The notes under the pieces were generated by a model that was not told the origin of the DNA, searched no databases, and saw only the letters and a list, made by a program, of their open reading frames with translations. A DNA stretch of 24,061 bases from Peptostreptococcaceae bacterium (GTDB taxonomy: Bacteria > Bacillota_A > Clostridia > Peptostreptococcales > Anaerovoracaceae): positions 1-24,061 of the forward strand of contig JAENWH010000002.1 of NCBI GenBank assembly GCA_016650135.1. Reading direction: 5' to 3'. Within the stretch, counting starts at the first letter, position 1. The number at the start of each line of letters is the position of its first letter. Both the position numbers and the translations under genes were made by a program. Shown here piece by piece: positions 7,597 through 15,924 of this stretch.

Positions 7597-8856
7597 CTAT
7601 TTGTTAAGCACGCTTTTAATTGAAGCTTCTACAATTTTCAAGCCTTCTTCCAGTTCCGCTACGCCAATAGTAAGTGGTGGCATGATTTTAACACAAGAAT
7701 CATTGCTGCCGGCTCGTTCAATAACCAAATTATTTTCGAAACATTTTTTTATGATGTCGAGGGATAACGCTGAATCAATGTCACAGAAATCCATCGCCCA
7801 AATCATTCCGATTCCTCTAATGATGATTCTCTCATCAATGCCTTTGATATTCTTCAATAAGAAATCTTCAATGATTTTACTCTTTTTATTAACACTTCCT
7901 AGCATATCGTTTTTCATAATATAATCGATACCGGCAACAGCGCCTACGAATCCAAGCTGATTTCCTCGGAAAGTGCCATTATGTTCACCTGGTTTGAATA
8001 TATCAAGTTCAGGCTTCATAAGCATCAAGGACAACGGAAGACCAAATGCACTCAGTGATTTTGCTAACAACACAACATCAGGCACAATATCTGCTCTTTC
8101 AAAAGAAAAGTAGGTTCCTGCCCTGCCAACTCCAACCTGAATTTCATCAACAACCATCAGAATATCATGTTTGTCGCAAAGAGCACGTATTCCTTTCAGC
8201 CATTCGATTTCAGCGACATTAATACCGCCTTCTGCTTGAACTGTTTCAAGGAACATAGCGGCTGGTTTGTCCAGACCTGAATGATCATCTGTCAACATCC
8301 AGTCGATGTACTCTAAGGATTTCTTGTAATCACCAAAACCGTTGCTGTATGGCATAAAAGTGACATTGTTCAGCGGAACGGCAGCGCCTGCTCTACTAAA
8401 ACTGTCGCTGGTCATTGCAATGCTTCCAAGACTCATGCCATGAAAAGCTCCCGAAAAAGCAATCACATTTGTTCTATTTTTATTTTTTCTAACCAGTTTC
8501 AATGCAGCTTCTACTGCGTTCGTACCTGTCGGTCCACAGAACATGAGTTTATAATCAAGATTTCTCGGTACCAAGATATTTTTATCAAACGATTCGATAA
8601 ATTCTGCTTTTGCAACTGTGAACATATCCAAGCCATGAATGATGTTATCCTCTTTTAAGTAATCAAGGATTTTTTTCTTGATTGCTGGATTATTGTGGCC
8701 AAAATTCATAACACCGGCACCTGCAAAGAAATCGATATATCTCTTTTCTCCGGAAAATAGCTCTGCGTTAATAGCTCGGTCAAACACAACCGGAAAGTTT
8801 CTGCAATACGATCTTACATTTGATTCTTTTTTTTCAAAAATATTCATATCTTTCAT
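7597..8856 (-). CDS. ectB: L-2,4-diaminobutyrate aminotransferase (EctB/DoeD type)
   Basis: This is a 419-residue class III PLP aminotransferase interconverting L-2,4-diaminobutyrate and aspartate 4-semialdehyde with a 2-oxo acid partner. The EctB-type signature is clear: NVRSYCRNFPVVF (13-25), DFFAGAGVMNFGHNNP (42-57), HGLDMFTVAK (74-83), GPTGTNAVEAALKL (108-121), FHGMSLG (138-144), VVDEIQVGVGRAG (235-247), PLP lysine K266 in LLAKSLSAFGLP and KPGEHNGTFRGN (288-299). The length is normal for the family, and GAGAGGTAAA precedes the ATG. EctB (ectoine synthesis) and DoeD (ectoine degradation) are close relatives and the motifs do not separate them. DoeA upstream and the lack of ectA/ectC argue for the degradative direction. 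Confidence 0.9.
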   Translation of the reverse strand: MKDMNIFEKKESNVRSYCRNFPVVFDRAINAELFSGEKRYIDFFAGAGVMNFGHNNPAIKKKILDYLKEDNIIHGLDMFTVAKAEFIESFDKNILVPRNLDYKLMFCGPTGTNAVEAALKLVRKNKNRTNVIAFSGAFHGMSLGSIAMTSDSFSRAGAAVPLNNVTFMPYSNGFGDYKKSLEYIDWMLTDDHSGLDKPAAMFLETVQAEGGINVAEIEWLKGIRALCDKHDILMVVDEIQVGVGRAGTYFSFERADIVPDVVLLAKSLSAFGLPLSLMLMKPELDIFKPGEHNGTFRGNQLGFVGAVAGIDYIMKNDMLGSVNKKSKIIEDFLLKNIKGIDERIIIRGIGMIWAMDFCDIDSALSLDIIKKCFENNLVIERAGSNDSCVKIMPPLTIGVAELEEGLKIVEASIKSVLNK

Positions 8857-8905
8857 AAAATTTACCTCTCTTCATTCTCTTAAGGTTTCTACTCCAAGGA
8901 AGTCG

Positions 8906-8938
8906 CACTGAAGCACCGCAAAAGAACGGTGCCCAGTG
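8906..8938. other. GC-rich stem-loop in the asd-aminotransferase gap
   Basis: CACTG and GCACCG (8906-8910, 8913-8918) pair with CGGTGC and CAGTG (8927-8932, 8934-8938), broken by a small internal loop, around an 8-base apical loop. No T-run follows on the minus strand. It lies 39 bases past the asd stop and about 50 before the aminotransferase start, so it probably shapes mRNA processing or stability rather than terminating. Confidence 0.5.
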
Positions 8939-8977
8939 TTTATATTCCAAAGTCAAGGAGGAGATGCCTTAAATTAA

Positions 8978-9979
8978 TTAATTATCACCTTTTATTAGTA
9001 TCTCTGCGATCTGAACCGCATTGGTCGCGGCACCTTTTCTTACATTATCAGCCACAACCCATATATTTAGGCCATTGATGACACTTTCATCTTTTCTAAT
9101 CCGACCAACAAAAACTTCGTTACTGCCCGCCACTTCATTTGCTGTAGGGTAGATGTTCTTAGCTAAATCATCACACAGCTTAATACCATTAGCTTTCTTC
9201 AACACTTCTTTAGCCTCTTCCACATCAACAGGATTTTCAAATTCCACATTGATACTTTCACTATGGCAGTAAAAGACAGGTACTCGGACTGCAGTAGCAG
9301 TAATCAGAAGATTATCAGCATTCAATATCTTTCTCGTTTCATTGACCATTTTCATTTCTTCTTTAGTATATCCGTTTTGTTCGAACACGTCAATTTGTGG
9401 TATGCAGTTTCCAGCAATAGGGTAATGATATACTTGACAAAGGTTATTTCCTTTCAAACCCTCTTCTAGTTCCTGAACTCCTCTGATTCCAGATCCGGAA
9501 ACAGCTTGATACGTATTATAAACTATTCTCTTTATCTTGTATTTGTCGTGTAGTGGTTTTAAAGCCACTACGGCCTGGATCGTTGAGCAATTGGGATTTG
9601 CAATTATTCCCTTATTCCATTTAACATCTTCAGGATTCACCTCCGGTACTACCAGGGGAACTTCTGGGTCCATTCTAAATGCACTGCTATTGTCAACAAC
9701 AATAGTGCCTTTAGATGCTGCAATTGGAGCAAACTTTTCGCTAACAGATCCACCTGCAGAAAAAAGTGCAATGTCTATGTGCTCGTCAAAGGAATTTTCA
9801 TTTAAAGCTGCAACTATATATTCTTTGCCTTTGAACATGATTTTTGTGCCTGCTTCACTAGGATGTGCTAAAAGTACTAATTTGGAAAACGGAAAGTTTC
9901 TCTCTTCTAATACCTTAAGAATCGTATTCCCCACCATTCCCGTCGCACCAGCAATTGCTATTATAGGTTCTTTTATCAT
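8978..9979 (-). CDS. asd: aspartate-semialdehyde dehydrogenase (phosphorylating)
   Basis: The 333-residue enzyme interconverts aspartate 4-semialdehyde + Pi + NAD(P)+ and 4-aspartyl phosphate + NAD(P)H. Visible features are the nucleotide motif GATGMVG (11-17), VVDNSSAFRM (94-103), the catalytic cysteine C131 in NPNCSTIQ, SGSGIRGVQELE (161-172), and RVPVFYCHSESI (232-243) with the conserved histidine H239. The catalytic Cys and phosphate-site motifs make it the acyl-phosphate-forming type, not a DoeC-like aldehyde dehydrogenase of the ALDH superfamily. It is 11 bases from the doeA stop, with AAGGAGA in that gap, so the two are co-translated. I infer a catabolic, oxidative direction that feeds aspartate kinase. 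Confidence 0.95.
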   Translation of the reverse strand: MIKEPIIAIAGATGMVGNTILKVLEERNFPFSKLVLLAHPSEAGTKIMFKGKEYIVAALNENSFDEHIDIALFSAGGSVSEKFAPIAASKGTIVVDNSSAFRMDPEVPLVVPEVNPEDVKWNKGIIANPNCSTIQAVVALKPLHDKYKIKRIVYNTYQAVSGSGIRGVQELEEGLKGNNLCQVYHYPIAGNCIPQIDVFEQNGYTKEEMKMVNETRKILNADNLLITATAVRVPVFYCHSESINVEFENPVDVEEAKEVLKKANGIKLCDDLAKNIYPTANEVAGSNEVFVGRIRKDESVINGLNIWVVADNVRKGAATNAVQIAEILIKGDN

Positions 9980-9990
9980 ATAATCTCTCC

Positions 9991-11160
9991 TTATCTGTAA
10001 ATAAGTTCTCGCGAATAGTTGGCGAAAGTTTCATGTCCAGTTTCAGTTACGCGAAAAGCTTCGCTAATTGATACGCCAAAATTGTCAAAATACATACCAG
10101 GTATGCAGTGGAATGTCATATTGGGTTGTAAAATAGTTTTATCACCCGATCGAATGCTGGCAGTATGTTCACCCCAATCAGGTGGGTAGTTCAATCCTGT
10201 AGAATAGCCAATTCGAGCTTCCTTCTCAAGACCGTGCTTTGCAAGCACCTTACGGAACGTTGATTCCATCTCTTCTAGGTAAATCCCAGGTTTGACGATT
10301 GCCAGTGCTGCTTCCAGTCCTTCAACCGCTATTTTTGCCACATCGTCAACTTTTGGATTTGGATTACCGACACAAACAGTTCTTGCTAATGGAGAATGAT
10401 ATCGGTGGTAGCATCCTGCTATTTCAACAGATATCACAACATTTTCTGGATATTTTTCATCATTCCAGGTAAGATGCGGTGCGCCCGCAGTCTCCCCTGC
10501 CGGAAGCATTGGAACTATACTTGGGTAGTCACCACCAAATTCACTAGTGCCTCTTATTTGCGCGGAATAAATAGCTGCAACTACATCACATTGTCTCACG
10601 CCAGGAGCTATAGTATCTACGGCTGCCTGTATAGCCAATTCAGCTAATTTTCCAGCTCGTTTCTGATATTCGATTTCCTGATCTGATTTAATTATTCTAA
10701 CCCAATTGACAAGCAGGTTTGCATCCTTAAATGTCGCATTAGGAAGATTTTTCTTCAGGCTCTCATAAGCTGCAGCTGTGAACCAGTAATTGTCCATTTC
10801 TAAACCAATAACCTTGTTGGCACAACCCAATTCTTCAATAACTTCTGCGAAACGCTCCATGGGATGATGGGACGGATTATGAACAAAGGTGTCACTGTAA
10901 GCTCTCACATGAGCTTCATCTAGATATGTAGTTTTCACTACTCCAGAAAACGCATCCATATACCTACCGACGAAAATAGGCATTTCATCAGTCAGTGTGA
11001 CGATGATACCTTGATGTACGTAAAACGACCAAGCATCATGCCCCGATAAATAACACATGTTTGCCGGATCTGTCACTAAAAGTAAATCGATTCCTTTTTC
11101 AACCATGGAAAGTTGTGTTTTTTTCATCCTACTGAGATACTCATTTTTTGTAAAGTGCAT
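9991..11160 (-). CDS. doeA: ectoine hydrolase (DoeA/EutD, M24 peptidase fold)
   Basis: The 389-residue protein matches ectoine hydrolases along its length: TDPANMCYLSGHDAWSFYVH (30-49), GLEMDNYWFTAAAY (119-132), FGGDYPSIVPMLP (208-220), GAPHLTWND (226-234), GCYHRYHSPLARTV (249-262) and GLNYPPDWGEHTASIRSGD (322-340). Compared with metal-dependent M24 enzymes such as prolidase, the two metal-binding Asp positions read Glu246 (VEIAG) and Pro257 (SPLART), consistent with this specialised branch. The enzyme opens the tetrahydropyrimidine ring of ectoine to N-acetyl-2,4-diaminobutyrate in the cytoplasm. AGGAGG lies 6 bases before the ATG. This gene is the main evidence that the cluster handles ectoines. 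A related creatinase-like activity is a less likely alternative. Confidence 0.88.
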   Translation of the reverse strand: MHFTKNEYLSRMKKTQLSMVEKGIDLLLVTDPANMCYLSGHDAWSFYVHQGIIVTLTDEMPIFVGRYMDAFSGVVKTTYLDEAHVRAYSDTFVHNPSHHPMERFAEVIEELGCANKVIGLEMDNYWFTAAAYESLKKNLPNATFKDANLLVNWVRIIKSDQEIEYQKRAGKLAELAIQAAVDTIAPGVRQCDVVAAIYSAQIRGTSEFGGDYPSIVPMLPAGETAGAPHLTWNDEKYPENVVISVEIAGCYHRYHSPLARTVCVGNPNPKVDDVAKIAVEGLEAALAIVKPGIYLEEMESTFRKVLAKHGLEKEARIGYSTGLNYPPDWGEHTASIRSGDKTILQPNMTFHCIPGMYFDNFGVSISEAFRVTETGHETFANYSRELIYR

Positions 11161-11298
11161 TTTCAGCCTCCTAATCTAAAATTAAATTCAATATATTAGT
11201 AATTCTACATAATTGTTAATTTATTATATCAAGAAATTTAGATCATTATAACCACCCAATAGTATTGTTTTTTCCCCTCTAACGTGTTGATAAATCTA

Positions 11299-12258
11299 TT
11301 AAAATGGTTTTTTTTCATCTATTCCGGTAAGATTACTTTCTAAACGAGACTTGATACCTATTTTTTTTAATGGATTCAGATCGCCTTGCAAAATGATGAC
11401 GGAAATTAGAACCAAAGCAACCCCAACCATTTTTAACCCCATGATATTTTGACCGAAAACAATGTAGGATCCAATAACTGATACCGGGACTTCAATGGTT
11501 GCAATAATTGCGGCTTTTGATGATTCTATATTGTGGGATAAACCTGAGGTAAAAAGCATATATGCCAATGCAGTTGGTACGGCTCCCAGCAATAAAATAT
11601 TAATCCAAAACCAAATATTGAATTCGATCTGAAAAGCAGCTAAAGGATTGGAAAATGAAAGGGAAAAAAGAAATGCCAAACCAAATGTATAAGTGAGAAT
11701 TGTTAATTGTTCATAAGTCTTCAAAAGAAATTTGCTTAGAAGGTTCATAATTGCATAACATAGCCCGGTAAACAAGCCCAACAAGACTCCTATAACATTT
11801 AAATCAAGAACACTCAGTGTCCCTCCTGTCGCCGTCAAAAAAACTCCTACTACACACAAAAAAACTGCTATCACTTTTATTAATGTAAGAGGCTCTTTAA
11901 AGGCAAATCTTGCAATCAGCAACACAAAAACCGGCGCTGTATACATGAGTGAAACTGTTGTTGCTATGTTTGTTCTTTCCAATGCAACATACATTGATAA
12001 ATTATATAGGACATGGCAAACAAAAGCCATGAAGCCAAAATACAATAACCCATTCTTGTCCACTTTTAACAATTTTTTATCTTTTATTAACGTGTAAGTC
12101 AACATGATACAAAACCCGATCATCATTTTCCAAGAAACCAAATCTTTTGGATCAAGACCCTGATTCAAGATATATTGTATATATAAAAAACCTGTTCCCC
12201 ATAAGAAACCACTTAATCCTACTAAAAGATACCCCTTTTGTTTGCTTGAAAGTTGCAT
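11299..12258 (-). CDS. EamA/DMT-family membrane transporter
   Basis: The 319-residue, strongly hydrophobic protein has about ten membrane helices in two EamA halves (roughly residues 8-141 and 153-294). The first helix carries GLSGFLWGTGFLYIQ and helix 3-4 includes YNLSMYVALERTNIATTVSL, typical of the drug/metabolite transporter superfamily. It is tightly packed between the IlvD-like gene (35-base gap) and doeA, with GGAAGATAAC before the ATG. Such proteins mostly export amino acids or metabolites; here it may release an end product or toxic intermediate, or provide a second entry route. Substrate unknown. Confidence 0.85.
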   Translation of the reverse strand: MQLSSKQKGYLLVGLSGFLWGTGFLYIQYILNQGLDPKDLVSWKMMIGFCIMLTYTLIKDKKLLKVDKNGLLYFGFMAFVCHVLYNLSMYVALERTNIATTVSLMYTAPVFVLLIARFAFKEPLTLIKVIAVFLCVVGVFLTATGGTLSVLDLNVIGVLLGLFTGLCYAIMNLLSKFLLKTYEQLTILTYTFGLAFLFSLSFSNPLAAFQIEFNIWFWINILLLGAVPTALAYMLFTSGLSHNIESSKAAIIATIEVPVSVIGSYIVFGQNIMGLKMVGVALVLISVIILQGDLNPLKKIGIKSRLESNLTGIDEKKPF

Positions 12259-12293
12259 ATGTTATCTTCCTTCTCTTCCTATTGTGATTGTAA

Positions 12294-13937
12294 TCATATA
12301 GTCATACCTGCGCCTTCTTCTGCTGATCGACATAGCTGAGCATACATATGCATCATACCTTGTTTGATCTTAGGCTCTGGCTTTATCCATTTGGATCTAC
12401 GTGTTTCCATCTCGCTGTCACTAACATTGATTGAAAGTGTTTCAGCTTTTATATCTACAGATATAATATCTCCCTCCTCAACAAGTGCCAACGGTCCGCC
12501 CTCATAGGCTTCAGGGGTGATATGGCCAACAATCGGTCCATGATTGAAGCCGGAAAATCTGCCATCAGTTATCAATCCCACACTAGTGTCTAATCCTTTG
12601 GCAACCAAAGCATCTGTACTTAGCATGATTTCCTTCATACCAGGAGCACCTTTTGGCCCTTCATATCTTATAACCATAACATCACCAGGTTTAATTAGTC
12701 CCTCCATGATAGCCTTCACACCCTCTTGATCTCTACTGAATACTTTGGCAGGCCCTGAAAACTTCTTCATGCTATCCGGTACAGATGATGATCTTATTAT
12801 TGCACTTCCAGGTGCCAAATTTCCACGCAGGATGGTCAACCCCCCATCAGCACTGATTGGATTATCAAGACTCCTTATGAGATCAGGGTTCTTGTTTTTT
12901 GCTTTGTCAACCACTTGTCTCATTGTTTCTCCTGTAATAATCTTTACATCTAGGTTAATAATGGACTGTAATTCCTTCAGCATTGCCGGAACACCTCCAG
13001 CTTTATGGAAATCGACAATACTATAATTTCCAGATGGTTTTACACCACAAATGCAAGGCACATTTTTCCCAATCCTTTCAAAATCATCAATAGTAAGCTT
13101 CACGCCCACCTCTCTGGCAATTGCGATCAAATGCAGGATAACGTTGGTGGATCCTCCCATGGCTATATCAGTAGTCACGGCATTTAAAAATGCTTCTCTA
13201 GTCATAATATCCCTTGGTTTTAAATCTTCTTCCACCATTTCAACAATTCGTTTTCCTGCCATTCTGCAAACTCTCAGCTTATCGGCATAGACAGCAGGTA
13301 TCGTTGCGGTATGGGGGAATGTCATGCCCAGAACCTCGGTCATGATTTGCATGCTGTTGGCAGTTCCCATACTGGAACATGCTCCAGGGCACATACAAGC
13401 GCTGTTTTCGATATCTCTAACTGCCTGACTCTGGTCATCCTTGCCTATTGTTAATGGAGCAACGTCGCAAGGAAGTAATTCTTGTCCTTCATATTCTCCT
13501 GCGAGCATGGAACCGCCTGTGATAATAATAGATGGAACGTTCACCCTAACAGCTCCAATGAAAACGCCGGGTATGATGTTATCGCAACTAGCCAGCAATA
13601 CTAATCCATCAAATTGATGTACAGTAGCTACATACTCTACAGCGAGTGCTACTGCATCTCTACCTGCCAGTTCATATTTCAGCTCTTCTTCACCAACAAT
13701 CATATCACCGCACGTAGATGGAGCGCCGAACTCAATTGGAACACCGCCGGCAGCCCAAACACCTTGTTTTATAACTTCAGCATATTTTCTAAGATGAGCA
13801 TGCCCTGGTGCGCCTTCGTTATAAGTATTGACAATTCCTATATGAGGTTTGGCTTTGATATCTTCATCCCCAAAGCCACAGCCCTTTAACATAGCTCGAC
13901 GCATAATTGCATCTGCCCCAATAAATTTTTTATTCAT
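12294..13937 (-). CDS. IlvD/Edd-family Fe-S dehydratase (dihydroxy-acid dehydratase-like)
   Basis: This 547-residue protein has the length and motif order of dihydroxy-acid dehydratases: NEGAPGHAHLRKY (40-52), SCDNIIPG (117-124), CPGACSSMGTANSMQ (183-197), DIAMGGSTN, ADGGLTILRGNLAP and LITDGRFSGFNHGPIVGH. Cys118 and Cys187 are Fe-S ligands. The position that is Cys in [2Fe-2S] enzymes is Gly (APGHAHL), as in the oxygen-sensitive E. coli-type enzyme, which fits an anaerobe. The SCDK motif reads SCDN, losing the lysine that is carbamylated and binds Mg2+ in characterised [2Fe-2S] relatives, and GFNHGP replaces the usual GATHGF-like loop. These changes and the context suggest another hydroxy-acid substrate rather than isoleucine/valine synthesis, but the ilvD reaction cannot be excluded. 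AAGGAGG precedes the ATG. Confidence 0.85.
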   Translation of the reverse strand: MNKKFIGADAIMRRAMLKGCGFGDEDIKAKPHIGIVNTYNEGAPGHAHLRKYAEVIKQGVWAAGGVPIEFGAPSTCGDMIVGEEELKYELAGRDAVALAVEYVATVHQFDGLVLLASCDNIIPGVFIGAVRVNVPSIIITGGSMLAGEYEGQELLPCDVAPLTIGKDDQSQAVRDIENSACMCPGACSSMGTANSMQIMTEVLGMTFPHTATIPAVYADKLRVCRMAGKRIVEMVEEDLKPRDIMTREAFLNAVTTDIAMGGSTNVILHLIAIAREVGVKLTIDDFERIGKNVPCICGVKPSGNYSIVDFHKAGGVPAMLKELQSIINLDVKIITGETMRQVVDKAKNKNPDLIRSLDNPISADGGLTILRGNLAPGSAIIRSSSVPDSMKKFSGPAKVFSRDQEGVKAIMEGLIKPGDVMVIRYEGPKGAPGMKEIMLSTDALVAKGLDTSVGLITDGRFSGFNHGPIVGHITPEAYEGGPLALVEEGDIISVDIKAETLSINVSDSEMETRRSKWIKPEPKIKQGMMHMYAQLCRSAEEGAGMTI

Positions 13938-13964
13938 TTTAAACCTCCTTACGACTAGTCTTAA

Positions 13965-14693
13965 TTACATGAATCCATTATATTGCTTTTTAACAACTGC
14001 TGAAAATACATAATCAATCATTGTAATAAAATCAAATACTGGGAGGCCCGTAGCATCCTGAACTGCCTTTCCATATGGTGGCAGCATGCTACACTCTAGT
14101 AAGATTGCTTTGATAGTTGGATTTTCTTCTACCATTTTTTTAGCAATCATTACAACTTCTTCCTCCACAAGGTCAGAATCAAATATCCCGGTTTCCTCGA
14201 CACCGTATTTTGAAAAATTCTCAGTATTCTCTAAGCCTTTGACGATGACATCATCAGCATTTATTTTCATTGCATCAAAAAAAGTCTGGTCTAAACCGTC
14301 CGCTACAGCACTTATAATCCCAACTTTATTTCCTTTTCCTATAATTGTTGAAATGAATGGTCCCTGTAAAAGACTGGACAGGAAGACAGGTATATCTAAC
14401 GCTTCCGAAACTTCTCTTTGGAACAAGGCAAAAAAACCACAATCAGCAGTGATGGCGCGTACGCCTTCTTCCTGTAATTCTTTTGCAGCCTTAATCAGAA
14501 TGTCCAGAGCTGTTTTATCCTTATTCAGCAATCTGTCAAAAGTCAGTCCCTCAACTAATTTATATCTGACTGGATATTTATATGTTGAAGCATTGCCCAC
14601 ATCTCCCGGAATAAACGGAGCAAAGAAATCCAAAAGCAATATTCCAATAGCCTCGCCGTAATTCATTTTCCCCTTTTGAGCTACATATTTCAT
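13965..14693 (-). CDS. Asp/Glu racemase-superfamily protein, second paralogue
   Basis: The gene encodes 242 residues with the paired-cysteine plan of the Asp/Glu/hydantoin racemase superfamily: Cys85 in AITADCGFFALF and Cys201 in LLECSMLPPYG. GNKVGIISAVADGLDQTFF (121-139) resembles the domain-2 start of these enzymes. It clearly differs from the EutA-like protein at 4939-5667, so it is not a recent duplicate. It is the first gene after the terminator that follows dctP and starts with AAAGGAG well placed before the ATG; a downstream in-frame ATG at codon 10 is less well placed. It may change the stereochemistry of an amino acid produced or imported by the pathway. Its substrate is unknown. Confidence 0.75.
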   Translation of the reverse strand: MKYVAQKGKMNYGEAIGILLLDFFAPFIPGDVGNASTYKYPVRYKLVEGLTFDRLLNKDKTALDILIKAAKELQEEGVRAITADCGFFALFQREVSEALDIPVFLSSLLQGPFISTIIGKGNKVGIISAVADGLDQTFFDAMKINADDVIVKGLENTENFSKYGVEETGIFDSDLVEEEVVMIAKKMVEENPTIKAILLECSMLPPYGKAVQDATGLPVFDFITMIDYVFSAVVKKQYNGFM

Positions 14694-14755
14694 TGAAGTC
14701 TCCTTTCAAATGAGGTTTCTATTTCAGTTTATTGTATAATGTCTAATAATTTAAA

Positions 14756-14790
14756 AAGAGAAGATTATTTATTATAAATAATCTTCTCTT
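14756..14790 (-). terminator. strong stem-loop terminator after dctP
   Basis: A perfect 16-bp stem (14756-14771 with 14775-14790) and 3-base loop lies 18 bases after the dctP stop. On the minus strand it is followed by TTTTTAAATT. It should end or sharply reduce transcription after the transporter genes, leaving excess binding-protein mRNA. The downstream genes would then depend on readthrough or a promoter in the 62 bases before the racemase gene; I see no convincing promoter there. Confidence 0.85.
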
Positions 14791-14807
14791 TCTCTATTTA
14801 TTGATTA

Positions 14808-15857
14808 TTATTTATAACTATCAATTTCTGAGTAATAAAGATCTAGTAATTCACCAGCTCTTGGTCCGCCTTCTGCTCTATATTTTTCATACACAGACTG
14901 GCTTAAGTCGTAGAAAACTTGTCTCTCTTCTGGCGTAATATTTACAATCTCAATAAGCTTTTCATTCCTCCATCTATCAATAATTGCCTTATCGTCTTTA
15001 GATAGATTTGCTGTGTATTCCGCATTAGCTTCTTGATCAGCGTCTATTACCAACTGCTGCATTTCAGGATCTAACGAATTCCAGAATTTATCATTCATAA
15101 CAAATGTAAAATTATAAATGTCTGAATTCGCAAAAGTCGCATAATCAGTCACTTCATAGAACTTCATATTATCGTCAGCAGAAAGTGGATTTGTCTGTCC
15201 ATCAACAACTCCAAGTTGCAATGCGGAATAAACTTCCGCATATGGGATTGGTGTTGCGCTTGCGCCATATGCTTCAAAACTTGCTGCGATTATTGGAGCA
15301 GCCATCGTTCTTATTTTAAAGCCTTTGAAATCTTCAGGAGTTCTAAGTGGTTTATTTCCCATCCAAACGAAATATCCTTCTGGTACCCATCTGATGACAT
15401 GTAAGCCTTTTTCAGTGTGCATCTCATTTAGAAGTTTCATTGTTTTACTATTGTCAAAGAAATCCTGCACTTTTGTCAGATTGTCTGGAAGAAGGAAATG
15501 CAACATCATTATATTTGCTTCCTTCAAGAAAGCTCCCATGGCACCTGGGTCAGTAAGTCCAAGTTCAACACCACCGCTTTGGATCAGTTCAGTTCCTTGA
15601 GCGTTATTACCAAGTTGTCCAACTGGATAAATTTCAATCGTGACTTGACCATCTGTTTTTTCTTCAATACTTTTTTTAAATAACTGTGCATAAGTATCTT
15701 GATAATCTCCTGGATATTCTTCATGTACAAATTTCCAGACCGTTGGTTCTTTTCCCTGATCGCCGTCTGTTGTCGTAGCGGTTTTGCCGCAGCCTGTAAC
15801 TACTAAAGAAAGCATCAAGATTGCAAGTAATACCGTCAAAAACTTTTTCTTCTTCAT
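14808..15857 (-). CDS. dctP: TRAP transporter substrate-binding lipoprotein (DctP family)
   Basis: The 349-residue protein starts with a lipoprotein signal: MKKKK, a hydrophobic stretch, and the lipobox VTGC with Cys23 as lipid anchor. DctP-family features follow: EIYPVGQLGNN (75-85), GFKIRTM with the carboxylate-binding Arg183, TPIPYAEVYSALQLGVVDGQ (202-221), and KFWNSLDP. It would sit outside the membrane and deliver a carboxylate-bearing solute to DctQM. Given doeA downstream, ectoine or hydroxyectoine is the best candidate, by analogy with TeaA and UehA. However, the family also binds many organic acids, and I cannot confirm the aromatic ligand cage by eye. GGAGGAG precedes the ATG. Confidence 0.93.
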   Translation of the reverse strand: MKKKKFLTVLLAILMLSLVVTGCGKTATTTDGDQGKEPTVWKFVHEEYPGDYQDTYAQLFKKSIEEKTDGQVTIEIYPVGQLGNNAQGTELIQSGGVELGLTDPGAMGAFLKEANIMMLHFLLPDNLTKVQDFFDNSKTMKLLNEMHTEKGLHVIRWVPEGYFVWMGNKPLRTPEDFKGFKIRTMAAPIIAASFEAYGASATPIPYAEVYSALQLGVVDGQTNPLSADDNMKFYEVTDYATFANSDIYNFTFVMNDKFWNSLDPEMQQLVIDADQEANAEYTANLSKDDKAIIDRWRNEKLIEIVNITPEERQVFYDLSQSVYEKYRAEGGPRAGELLDLYYSEIDSYK

Positions 15858-15924
15858 TTAATTCTCCTCCTTTAAATTATACATATATCCTTCCAACCTG
15901 ATAATTTAGAATTATTATCAGTGT

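Noticed and set aside
3456..9979. Ectoine biosynthesis operon (ectB with asd and a dedicated aspartate kinase)
   Set aside because: These three families do accompany ectABC, but there is no EctA acetyltransferase or EctC synthase in the window, and an ectoine hydrolase lies in the same gene run, which would undo synthesis.
9537..9983. 148-codon plus-strand reading frame
   Set aside because: Antisense shadow of asd, whose motifs are unambiguous.
9991..11160. General Xaa-Pro aminopeptidase or prolidase
   Set aside because: The fold is M24, but the metal-binding Asp positions are altered and the sequence follows ectoine hydrolase motifs such as YPPDWGE and GGDYPSIVP.
12294..13937. Ordinary branched-chain amino acid ilvD
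   Set aside because: No other ilv or leu gene is nearby, and the SCDK lysine is replaced by Asn. Kept only as an alternative, since a lone ilvD can be biosynthetic.
14086..14661. 191-codon plus-strand reading frame
   Set aside because: It lies entirely antisense to the second racemase-family gene, which has clear motifs and a strong ribosome site.
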